NCBI RefSeq assembly: GCF_002917105.1
Contig: NZ_PQFZ01000015.1
Coordinates: 97,904 to 161,903 of the forward strand
Reading direction: 5' to 3'
Origin: Allobosea psychrotolerans
GTDB taxonomy: Bacteria; Pseudomonadota; Alphaproteobacteria; Rhizobiales; Beijerinckiaceae
Length of the DNA: 64,000 nt
Shown here piece after piece: positions 31,931-40,385 of the stretch (positions are counted from its first letter, which is position 1; each line of letters begins with the position of its first letter). The notes beneath the pieces are model-generated. The model did not search any database, was not told where the DNA came from, and saw only the letters and a program-made list of their open reading frames with translations. Position numbers and translations under genes: made by a program.

Positions 31931-32431
31931 ATGCGCGTGATCGTCGTCTCGGCGTGGGCAGGGTTGGCGCTGGCAAAATTGGCGCTGGCATCTCTGGCGC
32001 TGGCATCTCCCGTCTCCGCCGCCGAGCGCCTGAGCGGCGAGGCGATCAAACGCGCCTTCGAGGGCAATACGGTCAGCGGCCGCTATACCAATGGCGGCTT
32101 CTTCACCGAATATCATGACGCGGACGGCCGCGCGCTCGGCCATAATGGCTGGCAGCCCAACAAGGACGCCTGCTGGATCACCAAGGAGGATCAGGTCTGC
32201 TATTATTACGGCCCGCCGACAGACCGCACGGTGCATTGCTTCACGGTCGAGGCCACCGAGAAGCTCTATGTGCTGCGCAACGTCTCCAACGGCCAGATCA
32301 ATGCCTTTGCGACGGTCGAACTCGGCAATCCGCGCAAGCACAGCGACAATGGCGCGCCCTGGTATTGCGACGGGCTGATCTCGCGGGCGCCGGCCCTGCC
32401 GATGTCGCGGCGCCGGTTCGCGTCGCGATGA
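31931..32431 (+). CDS. secreted protein, paralogue 1
   Basis: A 166-residue unrecognised exported protein. A signal peptide (about 1-30) ends in ASPVSAA. The mature part begins ERLSGEAIKRAFEGNTVSGR and contains ACWITKEDQVCYYYGPPTD, HCFTVEA and WYCDGLISRAP; at least four cysteines suggest two disulfides. The next gene encodes a paralogue with the same landmarks. It starts directly after the GST stop (31928-31930). The hydrophobic signal core is built from a 15-base tandem repeat. Confidence 0.8.
   Translation: MRVIVVSAWAGLALAKLALASLALASPVSAAERLSGEAIKRAFEGNTVSGRYTNGGFFTEYHDADGRALGHNGWQPNKDACWITKEDQVCYYYGPPTDRTVHCFTVEATEKLYVLRNVSNGQINAFATVELGNPRKHSDNGAPWYCDGLISRAPALPMSRRRFASR
31964..32008 (+). 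repeat. 15-base tandem repeat inside a signal peptide
   Basis: Three units: TTGGCGCTGGCAAAA, TTGGCGCTGGCATCT, CTGGCGCTGGCATCT. They encode LALAK, LALAS, LALAS, the hydrophobic core of the signal peptide. Copy-number change would lengthen or shorten the core in steps of five residues. Confidence 0.85.
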
Positions 32432-32901
32432 TGCGGCGGCTCGTCCGCACTGCCCTGGTCGTGGCTTTGTCGGTCTGCGCGGGTGCCGTCGGCCATGCCG
32501 CCGAGCGCCTGAGCGGCGACGCCATCCGCAAGGCCTTCGAGGGCAATACGGTGAGCGGCCGCTATTCCGGCAACAACCTGCCTTTCAGCGAATTCCACCA
32601 TCCCGACGGCCGCGCCAGCGGTCACAACCGCAATGTCGCCAATACGGACGCCTGCTGGATCACCACGGCGGATGCGGTCTGCTACTACTACGGACCGACA
32701 CAGACGCGCCGGACCTATTGCTTCACGGTGGAGTTGAGCGGCCGGCTCTATGTGCTGCGCAGCCGACCGAGCGGGCGCATCAACGGCATCGCCACCATCG
32801 AGCCCGGCGATCCGCACGGCTTCAGCGCCGGCGCTGCGCAATGGACCTGCGACGGGCTGATCTCGCGCGCGCCCGGCCGCTCCCGCCTGGCGCGGCGGTG
32901 A
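32428..32901 (+). CDS. secreted protein, paralogue 2
   Basis: A 157-residue exported protein, paralogue of the preceding gene, which it overlaps by ATGA (ATG 32431 is an alternative). Signal peptide about 1-24. Mature part: AERLSGDAIRKAFEGNTVSG, ACWITTADAVCYYYGP, RTYCFTVELSGRLYVLR, WTCDGLISRAPG, with conserved cysteines. The repeat of AFEGNTVSGRY in both copies marks a tandem duplication. Function unknown; a small disulfide-bonded periplasmic domain is the most that can be said. Confidence 0.82.
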   Translation: MMRRLVRTALVVALSVCAGAVGHAAERLSGDAIRKAFEGNTVSGRYSGNNLPFSEFHHPDGRASGHNRNVANTDACWITTADAVCYYYGPTQTRRTYCFTVELSGRLYVLRSRPSGRINGIATIEPGDPHGFSAGAAQWTCDGLISRAPGRSRLARR

Positions 32902-33530
32902 GCCCGGCCGAGCCGCTCGAGGCGGTGCTGCGGGATCTGCGCGCCTGCCGGATCTGCCGCGATGCGCCGCTTTATTCGCCGCCCTTGCCGCATGAGCCGC
33001 GCCCGGTCATCCAGGCGAGCGCGACGGCGCGGCTCTGCATCGCCGGGCAGGCGCCGGGCACGCGCGTCCATGCCAGCGGCAGGCCCTTCACCGATCCCTC
33101 CGGCGTGCGTTTGCGCAACTGGCTCGGGCTCGACGAGGCCGCCTTCTACGACGAGGCCAGGGTCGCGATCGTGCCGATGGGGCATTGCTTCCCCGGTCTC
33201 GATGCCAAGGGCGGGGACCGGCCGCCGCGCCGCGAATGCGCGCCGCATTGGCGCGCCCGCGTCTTCGCGGCGCTGCCGGAGATCGAGCTGGTGCTGGCGA
33301 TCGGCCGCTATGCCCAGGCCTGGCATCTGGGGCCGAGCGAGGGGGCGACGCTCTCACAGACGATGGCGAACTGGCGGGCAATCCTGGAGCGGCCGGTCAT
33401 GCCGCGCGTGCTGCCCCTGCCGCATCCTTCCTGGCGCAACAATGCCTGGCTGACGCGCAACCCCTGGTTCGAGGCGGAACTGGTGCCGGTCCTGCGCGCC
33501 GAGATCGCGCGGCTCGTCCCGACGAGTTAA
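32898..33530 (+). CDS. uracil-DNA glycosylase family protein
   Basis: A 210-residue protein of the UDG superfamily. N-terminal ACRICRDAPLY has a CXXC pair (Cys 17, Cys 20) as in Fe-S-containing family 4/5 enzymes; CIAGQAPGTRVHASGRPFTD is the motif A region, and LPLPHPSWRNN the motif B His loop. Further cysteines in GHCFPG and RRECAPHW could complete an Fe-S site. It would remove uracil or related lesions from DNA, but activity is not assured since the motif A residue differs from classical UDG. GTG start overlaps the previous stop. Confidence 0.87.
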   Translation: MSPAEPLEAVLRDLRACRICRDAPLYSPPLPHEPRPVIQASATARLCIAGQAPGTRVHASGRPFTDPSGVRLRNWLGLDEAAFYDEARVAIVPMGHCFPGLDAKGGDRPPRRECAPHWRARVFAALPEIELVLAIGRYAQAWHLGPSEGATLSQTMANWRAILERPVMPRVLPLPHPSWRNNAWLTRNPWFEAELVPVLRAEIARLVPTS

Positions 33531-33571
33531 ACTGACGGCCTTCAGCGCTGAGCGATGGCGTCATCCTCCGC

Positions 33572-33720
33572 CGTCATTCCGGGGCACGCCGGAGGCGTGA
33601 GCCCGGAACCCAGAACCGTTGTGGATATTCGTGAAGCGAGCCGGCGACCCGTGCCTTCTCAAGCAGCGGTATCGGTTCTGGGTTCCGGGCTCGATCCTTC
33701 GGATCGCCCCGGAATGATGG
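33572..33720. repeat. palindromic repeat family B, copy 2
   Basis: CGTCATTCCGGGGC to CCCCGGAATGATGG, near-identical to the copies at 7710 and 63607, including the upstream TTCAGCGCTGAGCG shared with copy 3. It lies between convergent genes, 41 bases after the UDG-family stop. Confidence 0.9.
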
Positions 33721-33792
33721 GGGAGCCTCAGCCAGCAGTCGAGGGCAAACGCCGTTGGTATGAGAGCAGGATGCGCCGGTGTCCCCGCCAGC

Positions 33793-34200
33793 TCAGCGAT
33801 AGCCGTAAGTGTAGCCGTCGAGCCCGCGGTCGACGCGGCCCCTGGCCTGGATGACGGTGCGCACCGGACCCAGCGTCGTCTGGTCGCGGGTTTCGAGACG
33901 CACGCCGCCCGTCGCCGCCGAGCCGCTCCGGCCGCCCGTGCGGACGCCGTATTCGACCGCGACCGAGCCGCCCAGACGCACGCAGGCGGTGCTGCCTTCC
34001 ATGCGCACGAAACCCGGGCCGTATTCGGGGCAGGGCCGGGCCGTCTTGGCAGGCCGCCAGGGCGTCGCCTTGGAGGTCGTCGTGCTCTGGCCCGGAATCG
34101 GCTCGCCGATGACCTGCGCCATGGCAGGAACGGCCGCGACCACGAGCGTCGCAAGTGCAAGGAATCGGATCAGCACGGTCGGGACCTTCGGATGCGCCAT
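33793..34200 (-). CDS. short exported protein resembling a porin N-terminus
   Basis: A 135-residue exported protein. Signal peptide about 1-28 (VLIRFLALATLVVAAVPAMA). The mature part contains ARPCPEYGPGFVRMEGSTAC, VRLGGSVAVEYGVRT and GGVRLETRDQTTLGPVRTVI, which recall the first strands of alphaproteobacterial Omp2b-type porins (CPxYG, CxRxGG, TxTxYG). It stops after about four strands, so it cannot be a full 16-strand barrel; it may be a small beta protein or a truncated porin. ATG 34236 is an alternative start. Confidence 0.7.
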   Translation of the reverse strand: MAHPKVPTVLIRFLALATLVVAAVPAMAQVIGEPIPGQSTTTSKATPWRPAKTARPCPEYGPGFVRMEGSTACVRLGGSVAVEYGVRTGGRSGSAATGGVRLETRDQTTLGPVRTVIQARGRVDRGLDGYTYGYR

Positions 34201-34258
34201 GCGACGATGGTAACGACAGAATTCCGGCGAAGCCATGGCCGCAGCCTCTTGATCAAGG

Positions 34259-34285
34259 AAAAACCCCGGCCGCAAGGCCGGGGTT
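34259..34285 (-). terminator. Rho-independent terminator of the first TakP gene
   Basis: AACCCCGGCC (34262-34271) and GGCCGGGGTT (34276-34285) around a 4-base loop. On the minus strand the stem is followed by a run of T (complement of AAAAA, 34259-34263). It lies 45 bases after the dctP stop. Confidence 0.88.
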
Positions 34286-34329
34286 CGTCAGGCTTCGAGT
34301 TGGACCAGAAAACTGGCCGGTCGCTCTTT

Positions 34330-35436
34330 TCAGAGCTGATTGGCCGCGCGCGCGCGGATCAGGAAATTGTCATAGGAATATTCGGCGATCTGGAACCAGA
34401 GATACTCGTCGCCGCGGAAGGCTGACATCGCCTCGTAGATCTTCTTGAAATCGGCGTTCTTGGCCGAGGTCTCGGCATAGACCTCCTTCGAGGCCTTGAG
34501 GCAGGCTTCCATGATCTCCTGGGAGAAGGGCCGCAACTGCGCGCCCGCACCGACGAGGCGCTTCAGCGCGGCCGGGTTGCGCGCGTCGTATTTGGCCTGC
34601 ATGTCGATATTGGCGAGTGCAGCGGCCGTGGTCAGGACCGATTTGTAGAGCTTCGGCAAGGCGTCCCATTTCGCCGTGTTGATGAAGAAATGCAGCGCCG
34701 CGCCGCCCTCCCACCAGCCCGGATAGTAATAAAACGGCGCGACCTTGTTGAAGCCGAGCTTCTCGTCATCGGCGGGACCGACCCATTCGGCCGCGTCGAT
34801 CGTGCCCTTTTCCAGCGCCGGATAGATGTCGCCGCCGGCGATCTGCTGCGGCACCACGCCGAGCTTGCTCATCACCTGCCCGGCGAAGCCGCCGATGCGC
34901 ATCTTGACGCCCTGCATGTCGGCGACGGTCTTGATCTCCTTGCGGAACCAGCCGCCCATCTGGCAGCCGGTATTGCCGCCGGGCAGGGCGTAGATATTGG
35001 CCTTCTTGTAGAACTCGTTGAGCAGCTCCATGCCGCCGCCATGGTAGAACCAGGCGTTCTGCTGGCGGGCGTTGAGGCCGAAGGGCACGGCGGTGCCGAA
35101 GGCGTAGGTCGGATCCTTGCCGACATAGTAATAGGACGCGGTGTGGCACATCTCGACGGTGCCGTTGGTGACGGCGTCTGCGGCCTGCAGCCCGGGCACG
35201 ATCTCGCCGGCGGCGAAGACCTGGATCTGGAATTTGCCGTCGGTCGCTTCCGAGACGGCCTTGGCCATCACTTCCGAAGCGCCATAGATCGTATCCAGCG
35301 ATTTCGGGAAGGATGAGGTGACGCGCCACTTCACCTCGGGCATCGCTTGCGCGATGGCCGGGCTCGCGATCACGCCGGCCCCTATGCCGACAGCGGCACC
35401 GGCTCCTGCCGTCTTCAGAAATTGACGACGCTTCAT
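34330..35436 (-). CDS. TRAP transporter substrate-binding protein, TakP type (1)
   Basis: A 368-residue periplasmic solute-binding protein of a tripartite ATP-independent transporter. A twin-arginine-like leader (MKRRQFLKTAGAGAAVGIGA) precedes VKWRVTSSFPKSLDTIYGAS, IQVFAAGEIVPGLQAADAVT, MCHTASYYYVGKDP and GTIDAAEWVGPADD, matching TakP of Rhodobacter, which binds 2-oxo acids. The conserved MKMRIGGFAGQV-type arginine motif (VKMRIGGFAGQV here) contacts the carboxylate. It has its own terminator and no adjacent membrane subunits; the nearest DctQM pair is 15 kb away. A close paralogue lies upstream. Confidence 0.93.
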   Translation of the reverse strand: MKRRQFLKTAGAGAAVGIGAGVIASPAIAQAMPEVKWRVTSSFPKSLDTIYGASEVMAKAVSEATDGKFQIQVFAAGEIVPGLQAADAVTNGTVEMCHTASYYYVGKDPTYAFGTAVPFGLNARQQNAWFYHGGGMELLNEFYKKANIYALPGGNTGCQMGGWFRKEIKTVADMQGVKMRIGGFAGQVMSKLGVVPQQIAGGDIYPALEKGTIDAAEWVGPADDEKLGFNKVAPFYYYPGWWEGGAALHFFINTAKWDALPKLYKSVLTTAAALANIDMQAKYDARNPAALKRLVGAGAQLRPFSQEIMEACLKASKEVYAETSAKNADFKKIYEAMSAFRGDEYLWFQIAEYSYDNFLIRARAANQL

Positions 35437-35735
35437 ATGGACCTGTCCTCCCTCAAAGACGATGCGCGTGCCGGTTCGTCCAGTCTTCGCGTTCCCACAA
35501 ACAAAGCAGGTCTTTTCGCTAGTGCAAGCGAAAAAGCATGGCGTTCATGCAAAAATGACATGGCTGCATTAGAATCCACCACCTTTGCGCGCAAGAGTCG
35601 GCGTTTCCGGTGGGGCAGGGGCAGACCAGTGCGTCGGCGCGATCAGGGAACATGAAAAAAGCCCGGCAACCTGCCGGGCTTTAAGGACGAATCGTGGTGG
35701 CCGTGCAAACGCCGCGCCGGAGCGCGGCGCTGGCC
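35437..35735. other. gap between the two TakP genes
   Basis: About 300 bases holding the promoter and leader of the first TakP gene (GGGAGGACAG just before its ATG on the minus strand) and the terminator of the second. No open frame with coding character. Confidence 0.6.
35655..35682 (-). terminator. Rho-independent terminator of the second TakP gene
   Basis: AAAGCCCGGCA (35658-35668) and TGCCGGGCTTT (35672-35682) around a 3-base loop; on the minus strand the stem runs into TTTTTT (complement of 35655-35660). It separates the two paralogous binding-protein genes into independent transcripts. Confidence 0.9.
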
Positions 35736-36821
35736 TCAGCGGGAGCGCGTGCGCACCTGGAAGACGTCGAAAGTGAGTTCCGCGACCTGCCACCAGAGAT
35801 AATGATCTCCGCGGAAAGCGGCCATCGATTCGATCGCTTTCTTGAAGTCGGGGTTCTTGGCCGAGATCTCGGCGTAGAGCTCGTTCGAGGCCTTGAGACA
35901 GGCCTCCAGGATCTCCTGCGAGAACGGGCGCAGCTGCGTGCCGGCGCCGACGAGGCGCTTCAGCGCCGGCGGGTTCACGACGTCGTACTTCGCCGCCATC
36001 CAGTTGTTGGCATGGGTACAGGCGGCGGTCAGTGCTGCCTGGTAGGCCTTGGGCAGCGAATTCCACTTCTCCAGGTTGACGAAGGCATGAACCGTCGGCC
36101 CACCCTCCCAGAAGCCCGGATAGTAGTAGTACGGCGCCACCTTGGCGAAGCCGAGCTTCTCGTCGTCATAGGGGCCGACCCATTCGGCGCCGTCGATCGT
36201 GCCCTTTTCCAGCGCCGGGTAGATGTCGCCGCCGCCGATCTGCTGCGGCACCACGCCGAGCTTCTGCAGCACCTGCCCGGCGATGCCGCCGATGCGCATC
36301 TTGATGCCCTGCAGGTCGGCTACGGTCTTGATCTCCTTGCGGAACCAGCCGCCCATCTGCGCGCCGGTGTTGCCGCAGGGCAGGCCGTAGATGTTGAACT
36401 TCTTGTAGAACTCGTTGAACAGCTCGTTGCCGCCGCCCTGGTAGAGCCAGGCGTTCTGGCCGCGCGCATTGAGGCCGAAAGGCACCGAGGCCGCGATCGC
36501 GAAGGTCGGATCCTTGCCGACATAGTAATACGACACCGTGTGGCACATCTCGACGGTGTTGTTGGTCACGGCGTCGGCCGCCTGCAGCGCGGGCACGATT
36601 TCGCCGGCGGCGAAGACCTGGATCTGGAATTTGCCGTCGGTCAGGTCGGAGACCATCTTGGCCATGACCTCGGCGGCGCCATAAATCGTGTCGAGCGACT
36701 TCGGGAAGCTCGACGCCAGGCGCCATTTCACTTCGGGGTTGGACTGCGCCACGGCCGGCATGGCGACCGCCGCGGCGGCTGCGCCGGCAGTGGCGGTCTG
36801 GATGAATTGACGACGCTTCAT
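35736..36821 (-). CDS. TRAP transporter substrate-binding protein, TakP type (2)
   Basis: A 361-residue paralogue of the neighbouring TakP-type protein. Leader MKRRQFIQTATAGAAAAAVA, then VKWRLASSFPKSLDTIYGAA, EIVPALQAADAVTNNTVEMC, IKMRIGGIAGQVLQKLGVVP and TIDGAEWVGPYDDEKLGF. The two proteins match over their whole length, so this is a tandem duplication with separate terminators and probably different ligands or regulation. GGAGGAG before the ATG sets the start. Membrane partners are probably the DctQM pair at 50.4-52.9 kb. Confidence 0.92.
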   Translation of the reverse strand: MKRRQFIQTATAGAAAAAVAMPAVAQSNPEVKWRLASSFPKSLDTIYGAAEVMAKMVSDLTDGKFQIQVFAAGEIVPALQAADAVTNNTVEMCHTVSYYYVGKDPTFAIAASVPFGLNARGQNAWLYQGGGNELFNEFYKKFNIYGLPCGNTGAQMGGWFRKEIKTVADLQGIKMRIGGIAGQVLQKLGVVPQQIGGGDIYPALEKGTIDGAEWVGPYDDEKLGFAKVAPYYYYPGFWEGGPTVHAFVNLEKWNSLPKAYQAALTAACTHANNWMAAKYDVVNPPALKRLVGAGTQLRPFSQEILEACLKASNELYAEISAKNPDFKKAIESMAAFRGDHYLWWQVAELTFDVFQVRTRSR

Positions 36822-37151
36822 GTGGAACATCTCCTCCGGGATTTCAGCAAAATGATGCGCAGACGGGTTTTGCCCCATCCTGCGGTGTTTCAGGACAATG
36901 ATGGCTGGCGGCAGCAATCATCAAGGCCGGGCGCATTGTTCTTTGGTGCAACGCGCTCTTGTGTGCGGCCCTATACTTGCACGTTTTTCACGCACATCTC
37001 CCCAAACATCCTGTGACCGTCGAGCCATCCTGCGGGCTCGACAATTGCGCCTGGAACATGGCACGGCTGCGCCGGGAGCGCATGAAACTTTTCACGCATG
37101 CGGTCAACCTCCGCCCGATCTCATGCGGACGAAATGCGAAAGGCGCGCGAC
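36822..37151. other. divergent intergenic region
   Basis: About 330 bases between the second TakP gene and the ureohydrolase gene. It must hold both promoters; no palindrome, repeat family or convincing open frame is visible. Confidence 0.5.
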
Positions 37152-38219
37152 ATGGCCGGGGACAAATTGGACCAGGATAAACTCAGCCAGCTGAGAGCGC
37201 GCTATGCCGGCGCGAGCGGGGCCGATATCCACGATCCGCGCTTCGCCAAGGTCGCTGCCGACCAGTTCAAGGGCGACAAGCGCAAATGGCCCTTCTCCGA
37301 CGTCGCCACCTTCATCAGCGCGCCCTATCGGCCCGACGCGCTGGGCCTGCCCGATCTCGGCGGTCTCGATGTCGCGATCATCGGCCTGCCGATGGATCTC
37401 GGCGTCACCAACCGCGCCGGCACGCGGCTCGGGCCCCGCGCCGTGCGCGCCGTCGAGCGCATGGGCCCGATGGACCATGTCCTGGGCACCGCCCCCTTCG
37501 GCATGCTGAAGGCGGCCGATATCGGCGACGTGCCGTTCCGCTCGCGCTATTCGCTCGAAAGCTGCCATGAGGACATCGAGGCGACCTTCAAGACCATCGT
37601 CGCAGCCGGCGTCTCGCCGCTCGCGGTCGGCGGCGATCATTCGATCACCTATCCGATCATGCGGGCGGTCGGCGAGAAGCGCCCGCTCGGCATGGTCCAT
37701 ATCGACGCCCATTGCGACACGTCGGGACCCTATGAGGGCTCGAAATTCCACCATGGCGGCCCGTTCCGGCAGGCGGTCCTCGACGGCGTGCTCGATCCCG
37801 ACCGCGTGATCCAGATCGGCATCCGCGGCGGGGCCGAGTATCTCTGGGAGTTCTCCTATGAGAGCGGCATGACCGTGATCCATGCCAATGAGGTGGACGC
37901 GCTCGGGCTCGACGCCGTCATCGCCAAGGCGCTTGCCGTCATCGGCGACGGGCCGACTTACGTCTCCTTCGATGTCGATTCGCTCGATCCGGCCTTTGCG
38001 CCGGGCACCGGCACGCCAGAGGTCGGCGGGCTCACCCCGCGCGAGGCGCTCGCCATCCTGCGCGGGCTCAAGGGTTCAAACATCGTCGCCGCCGACGTGG
38101 TCGAGGTCGCACCGCAATATGACGCGACCTCCAACACGGCCCAATGCGCGGCGCAGGTGCTCTTCACCGAATTGTGCCTGATCGCGGAAGCCCGCGCCGC
38201 GGGCAAGGGCAGGCCGTGA
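37152..38219 (+). CDS. agmatinase-family ureohydrolase
   Basis: A 355-residue binuclear manganese ureohydrolase that removes urea from agmatine or a guanidino acid. Metal ligands are visible: His 163 in AVGGDHSITYP, Asp 185/His 187/Asp 189 in HIDAHCDTSGPYEGS, and Asp 274/276 in SFDVDSLDPAFAPGTGTPE. The N-terminal extension of about 70 residues before the core (LDVAIIGLPMDLGVTNRAGT) is longer than in E. coli SpeB and is seen in guanidinobutyrase and guanidinopropionase types, so agmatine is not certain. The start follows AAAGG. An Lrp regulator overlaps its stop. Confidence 0.92.
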   Translation: MAGDKLDQDKLSQLRARYAGASGADIHDPRFAKVAADQFKGDKRKWPFSDVATFISAPYRPDALGLPDLGGLDVAIIGLPMDLGVTNRAGTRLGPRAVRAVERMGPMDHVLGTAPFGMLKAADIGDVPFRSRYSLESCHEDIEATFKTIVAAGVSPLAVGGDHSITYPIMRAVGEKRPLGMVHIDAHCDTSGPYEGSKFHHGGPFRQAVLDGVLDPDRVIQIGIRGGAEYLWEFSYESGMTVIHANEVDALGLDAVIAKALAVIGDGPTYVSFDVDSLDPAFAPGTGTPEVGGLTPREALAILRGLKGSNIVAADVVEVAPQYDATSNTAQCAAQVLFTELCLIAEARAAGKGRP

Positions 38220-38701
38220 AGCGCAAGACGCCGACGCTCGACGCGATCGACCGCCGGATCATCGCGGTCCTGCGGGAGGAGGGGCGCATCACCAACCAGG
38301 CCCTCTCCGAGCGGGTCGGGCTCTCCGCCCGGCCCTGCCTCGAGCGCGTGCGCAAGCTGGAGACGTCCGGCCTGATCCGGGGCTATGGCGCACGCCTCGC
38401 GCCGGAGCTTGCCGGCCACGCCATCGTCGCCTTCGCGCAGATCTCGCTGCGCGACCACTCGGTCGGCCGGCGCGAGCGCGTCGAGAAGGTGCTGAAAAGC
38501 TGTCCCGACGTGGTCGAGGTCCAGGTCGTCAGCGGCGAGGCCGACTATCTCGCCCGCATCGTGGCGGGCTCGCTGGCTGATTATGAGGAACTGACCGGCG
38601 CCTGGCTCGCCGACGCGCAACTCGGCGTGGCCAGGATCGCCACCACCTTCGCGCTCAAGGCGCTGAAGGAGTTCGAGGGTTATCCGCTGGGCGAGGATTA
38701 G
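38216..38701 (+). CDS. Lrp/AsnC family regulator
   Basis: A 161-residue regulator. The helix-turn-helix is IDRRIIAVLREEGRITNQAL and LSARPCLERVRKLETSGLIR; the RAM effector domain follows, with VEVQVVSGEADYLARIVAGS. The GTG start overlaps the ureohydrolase stop (GTGA), so the two are co-translated and the regulator probably senses an amino acid or guanidino compound of that pathway. Confidence 0.92.
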   Translation: MKRKTPTLDAIDRRIIAVLREEGRITNQALSERVGLSARPCLERVRKLETSGLIRGYGARLAPELAGHAIVAFAQISLRDHSVGRRERVEKVLKSCPDVVEVQVVSGEADYLARIVAGSLADYEELTGAWLADAQLGVARIATTFALKALKEFEGYPLGED

Positions 38702-38737
38702 CGCGCCGATCATGCCTCCGCGACGGAGCGAGATGAG

Positions 38738-39535
38738 ATGACGAGAGACGCGATGACAGCGAAATTATCCTTCCCGATCAAATTCCTGCTGCTCGCTTCG
38801 CTGCTGGGCGCGCCCGGCTGGAAGGCGTGGGCGGAGGTGCCGGCATCGGGGCCGGCCCAATTGAACGCGGCTTTTTCCGCCATGGACGCGCTGACGCGTC
38901 AGAGACGGGCGAACGGAAGCCTGCCGCGATGGAGCGATCCCGCAGACGCCAAGGTGCTGGGAGCGCTGTGGAACGCCCCTGTCATCCTCGGCCGGCCGCC
39001 CTATACATCGAACGACATTCCCCTGCTGCTCGGCATCCTGGAGAAGGAAACGCAGGTTCTGAAGGCCTATGCGCTGTTTTCCGCCGATCCGGCCCAGCAG
39101 CCGGACACTGCACGCAACGCGATGCTGTTCCAGGATGAGATCACCCGCGCGCATGTCTTCCTGATCAAGGTCATTGCCGCTGCAATGCCGGCGGTGGCCG
39201 ATTTCATCACGCGGCTGAAGCCCGACGAGATGAACGATGCGCGCCGCCAGGGGCTGCGCATGATGCGCCTGGGCTTCCTGGAGATCGTCAACTCGGCAAC
39301 GCTGGCGCTCCGCAGCCCTGGCTTGACCCCGCAGAATCAGCACGCGCTTGCGAATGGCCTTGCCGAGAACGCCGTGGCGCTGGCCAAGGGCACGACGCGC
39401 GGCGACCGCCTCGCACTCGTCGCAACAGTCCAATCCGCGCTCCCGACGCTCAGCCCCGCCGTGCAGGCGCCGTTGAAGGCAGTCGTCACGGCGCTCTCGG
39501 TCAATTCATGCGAGGGGCTTTGCGGGCTGGAATGA
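38738..39535 (+). CDS. exported protein of unknown function
   Basis: A 265-residue protein with a signal peptide (about 1-32, FPIKFLLLASLLGAPGWKAWA). The mature part is predicted helical (LLLGILEKETQVLKAYALFS, AHVFLIKVIAAAMPAVADFI, GLRMMRLGFLEIVNSATLAL) and ends with a Cys pair (SCEGLCGLE). No family recognised. It lies 36 bases after the Lrp gene but probably has its own function; ATG 38753 is an alternative start. Confidence 0.75.
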   Translation: MTRDAMTAKLSFPIKFLLLASLLGAPGWKAWAEVPASGPAQLNAAFSAMDALTRQRRANGSLPRWSDPADAKVLGALWNAPVILGRPPYTSNDIPLLLGILEKETQVLKAYALFSADPAQQPDTARNAMLFQDEITRAHVFLIKVIAAAMPAVADFITRLKPDEMNDARRQGLRMMRLGFLEIVNSATLALRSPGLTPQNQHALANGLAENAVALAKGTTRGDRLALVATVQSALPTLSPAVQAPLKAVVTALSVNSCEGLCGLE

Positions 39536-39602
39536 AGGCCGCAAGCCGACAGGGCGGTGCCATAGTCGCATGCGGCCCTGCGGCGAGCCACCCGGTCGAT
39601 CC

Positions 39603-40295
39603 TTAGCCTGCGTGCAAGGCCTTCGCCCATGGACAAGCCATCACCTGCGTCGCAGCGAGATGCCGCCGCAGCATCTCGCGCAGCTCCGCGACCGCAGGGT
39701 CGCGAATGGCAAGATCATCATCGGCACGCAGCATCGCCGCCATGCGGATCAGATGCAGGATCACGGCAGCCAGTGGCGCTATGCGTTCGCGCGGCACCGG
39801 CGGCTCGATCGTCTGCAGCAGGCCGGCAATGCCGCCGCGCAGCCGCGCCCGCGCCTGCTTCTTGACCGCCGGATCGAGGCTCCGGCGCTCGCCAAGCACG
39901 AGGAAGGCCGGATTGGCCTCGAGATAGACCAGCAGGCGCTGGAACAGCTCGTCGATGATCCCGTCGCTCGCCGCGCCGTGCTCATTTGCCGCGCCCTGGG
40001 CCTTGGCGGCGAGACTGTCGAAGACGGCGGCAAGGCTGTCGAGATGGCGGGCGTGCAGCGCCGCCGCCAGATGCTCCTTGGTCGGGAAGAACTGATAGAG
40101 CGAGCCGATCGAGGCGTTGGCGCGCCGCGCGATCTCGGTCGTGGTCGCAGCCTCGTATCCGGCCTCGGCGAACACGGCGGATGCGGCGTCGAGCAGGGCC
40201 GAGACGCGCTGCACGCCCCGCCCGCGGCTGGGCGTCTTGGTGATCTTGGCGGTCTTGCTCACGCCTGCGCTTGACTTTTGTGAGTCCATTCTCAT
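39603..40295 (-). CDS. TetR family regulator
   Basis: A 230-residue regulator. After a basic, serine-rich N-terminus (about 1-28), the helix-turn-helix is VSALLDAASAVFAEAGYEAA, TTTEIARRANASIGSLYQFF and PTKEHLAAALHARHL. The C-terminal domain resembles AcrR-type ligand domains. It is divergent from a hydrolase gene with several TGAG/CTCA palindromes between, so it most likely represses that gene and itself. ATG 40289 is an alternative start. Confidence 0.88.
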   Translation of the reverse strand: MRMDSQKSSAGVSKTAKITKTPSRGRGVQRVSALLDAASAVFAEAGYEAATTTEIARRANASIGSLYQFFPTKEHLAAALHARHLDSLAAVFDSLAAKAQGAANEHGAASDGIIDELFQRLLVYLEANPAFLVLGERRSLDPAVKKQARARLRGGIAGLLQTIEPPVPRERIAPLAAVILHLIRMAAMLRADDDLAIRDPAVAELREMLRRHLAATQVMACPWAKALHAG

Positions 40296-40333
40296 AAATC
40301 ACAAATGTGAGGGTTGCCTCATATTGATGAGCG
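40280..40333. promoter_or_regulatory. candidate TetR operators
   Basis: TGAGGGTTGCCTCA (40308-40321) has 5-bp arms around GTTG; TGAGTCCATTCTCA lies at 40281-40294 over the tetR start. The repeated TGAG/CTCA words in the gap between tetR and the hydrolase gene fit a repressor site. Confidence 0.45.
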
Positions 40334-40385
40334 CCGCCCGGCTCATATCTGCCCGAGCGCGACGCCCCGGCTTCCGGAGACCACC

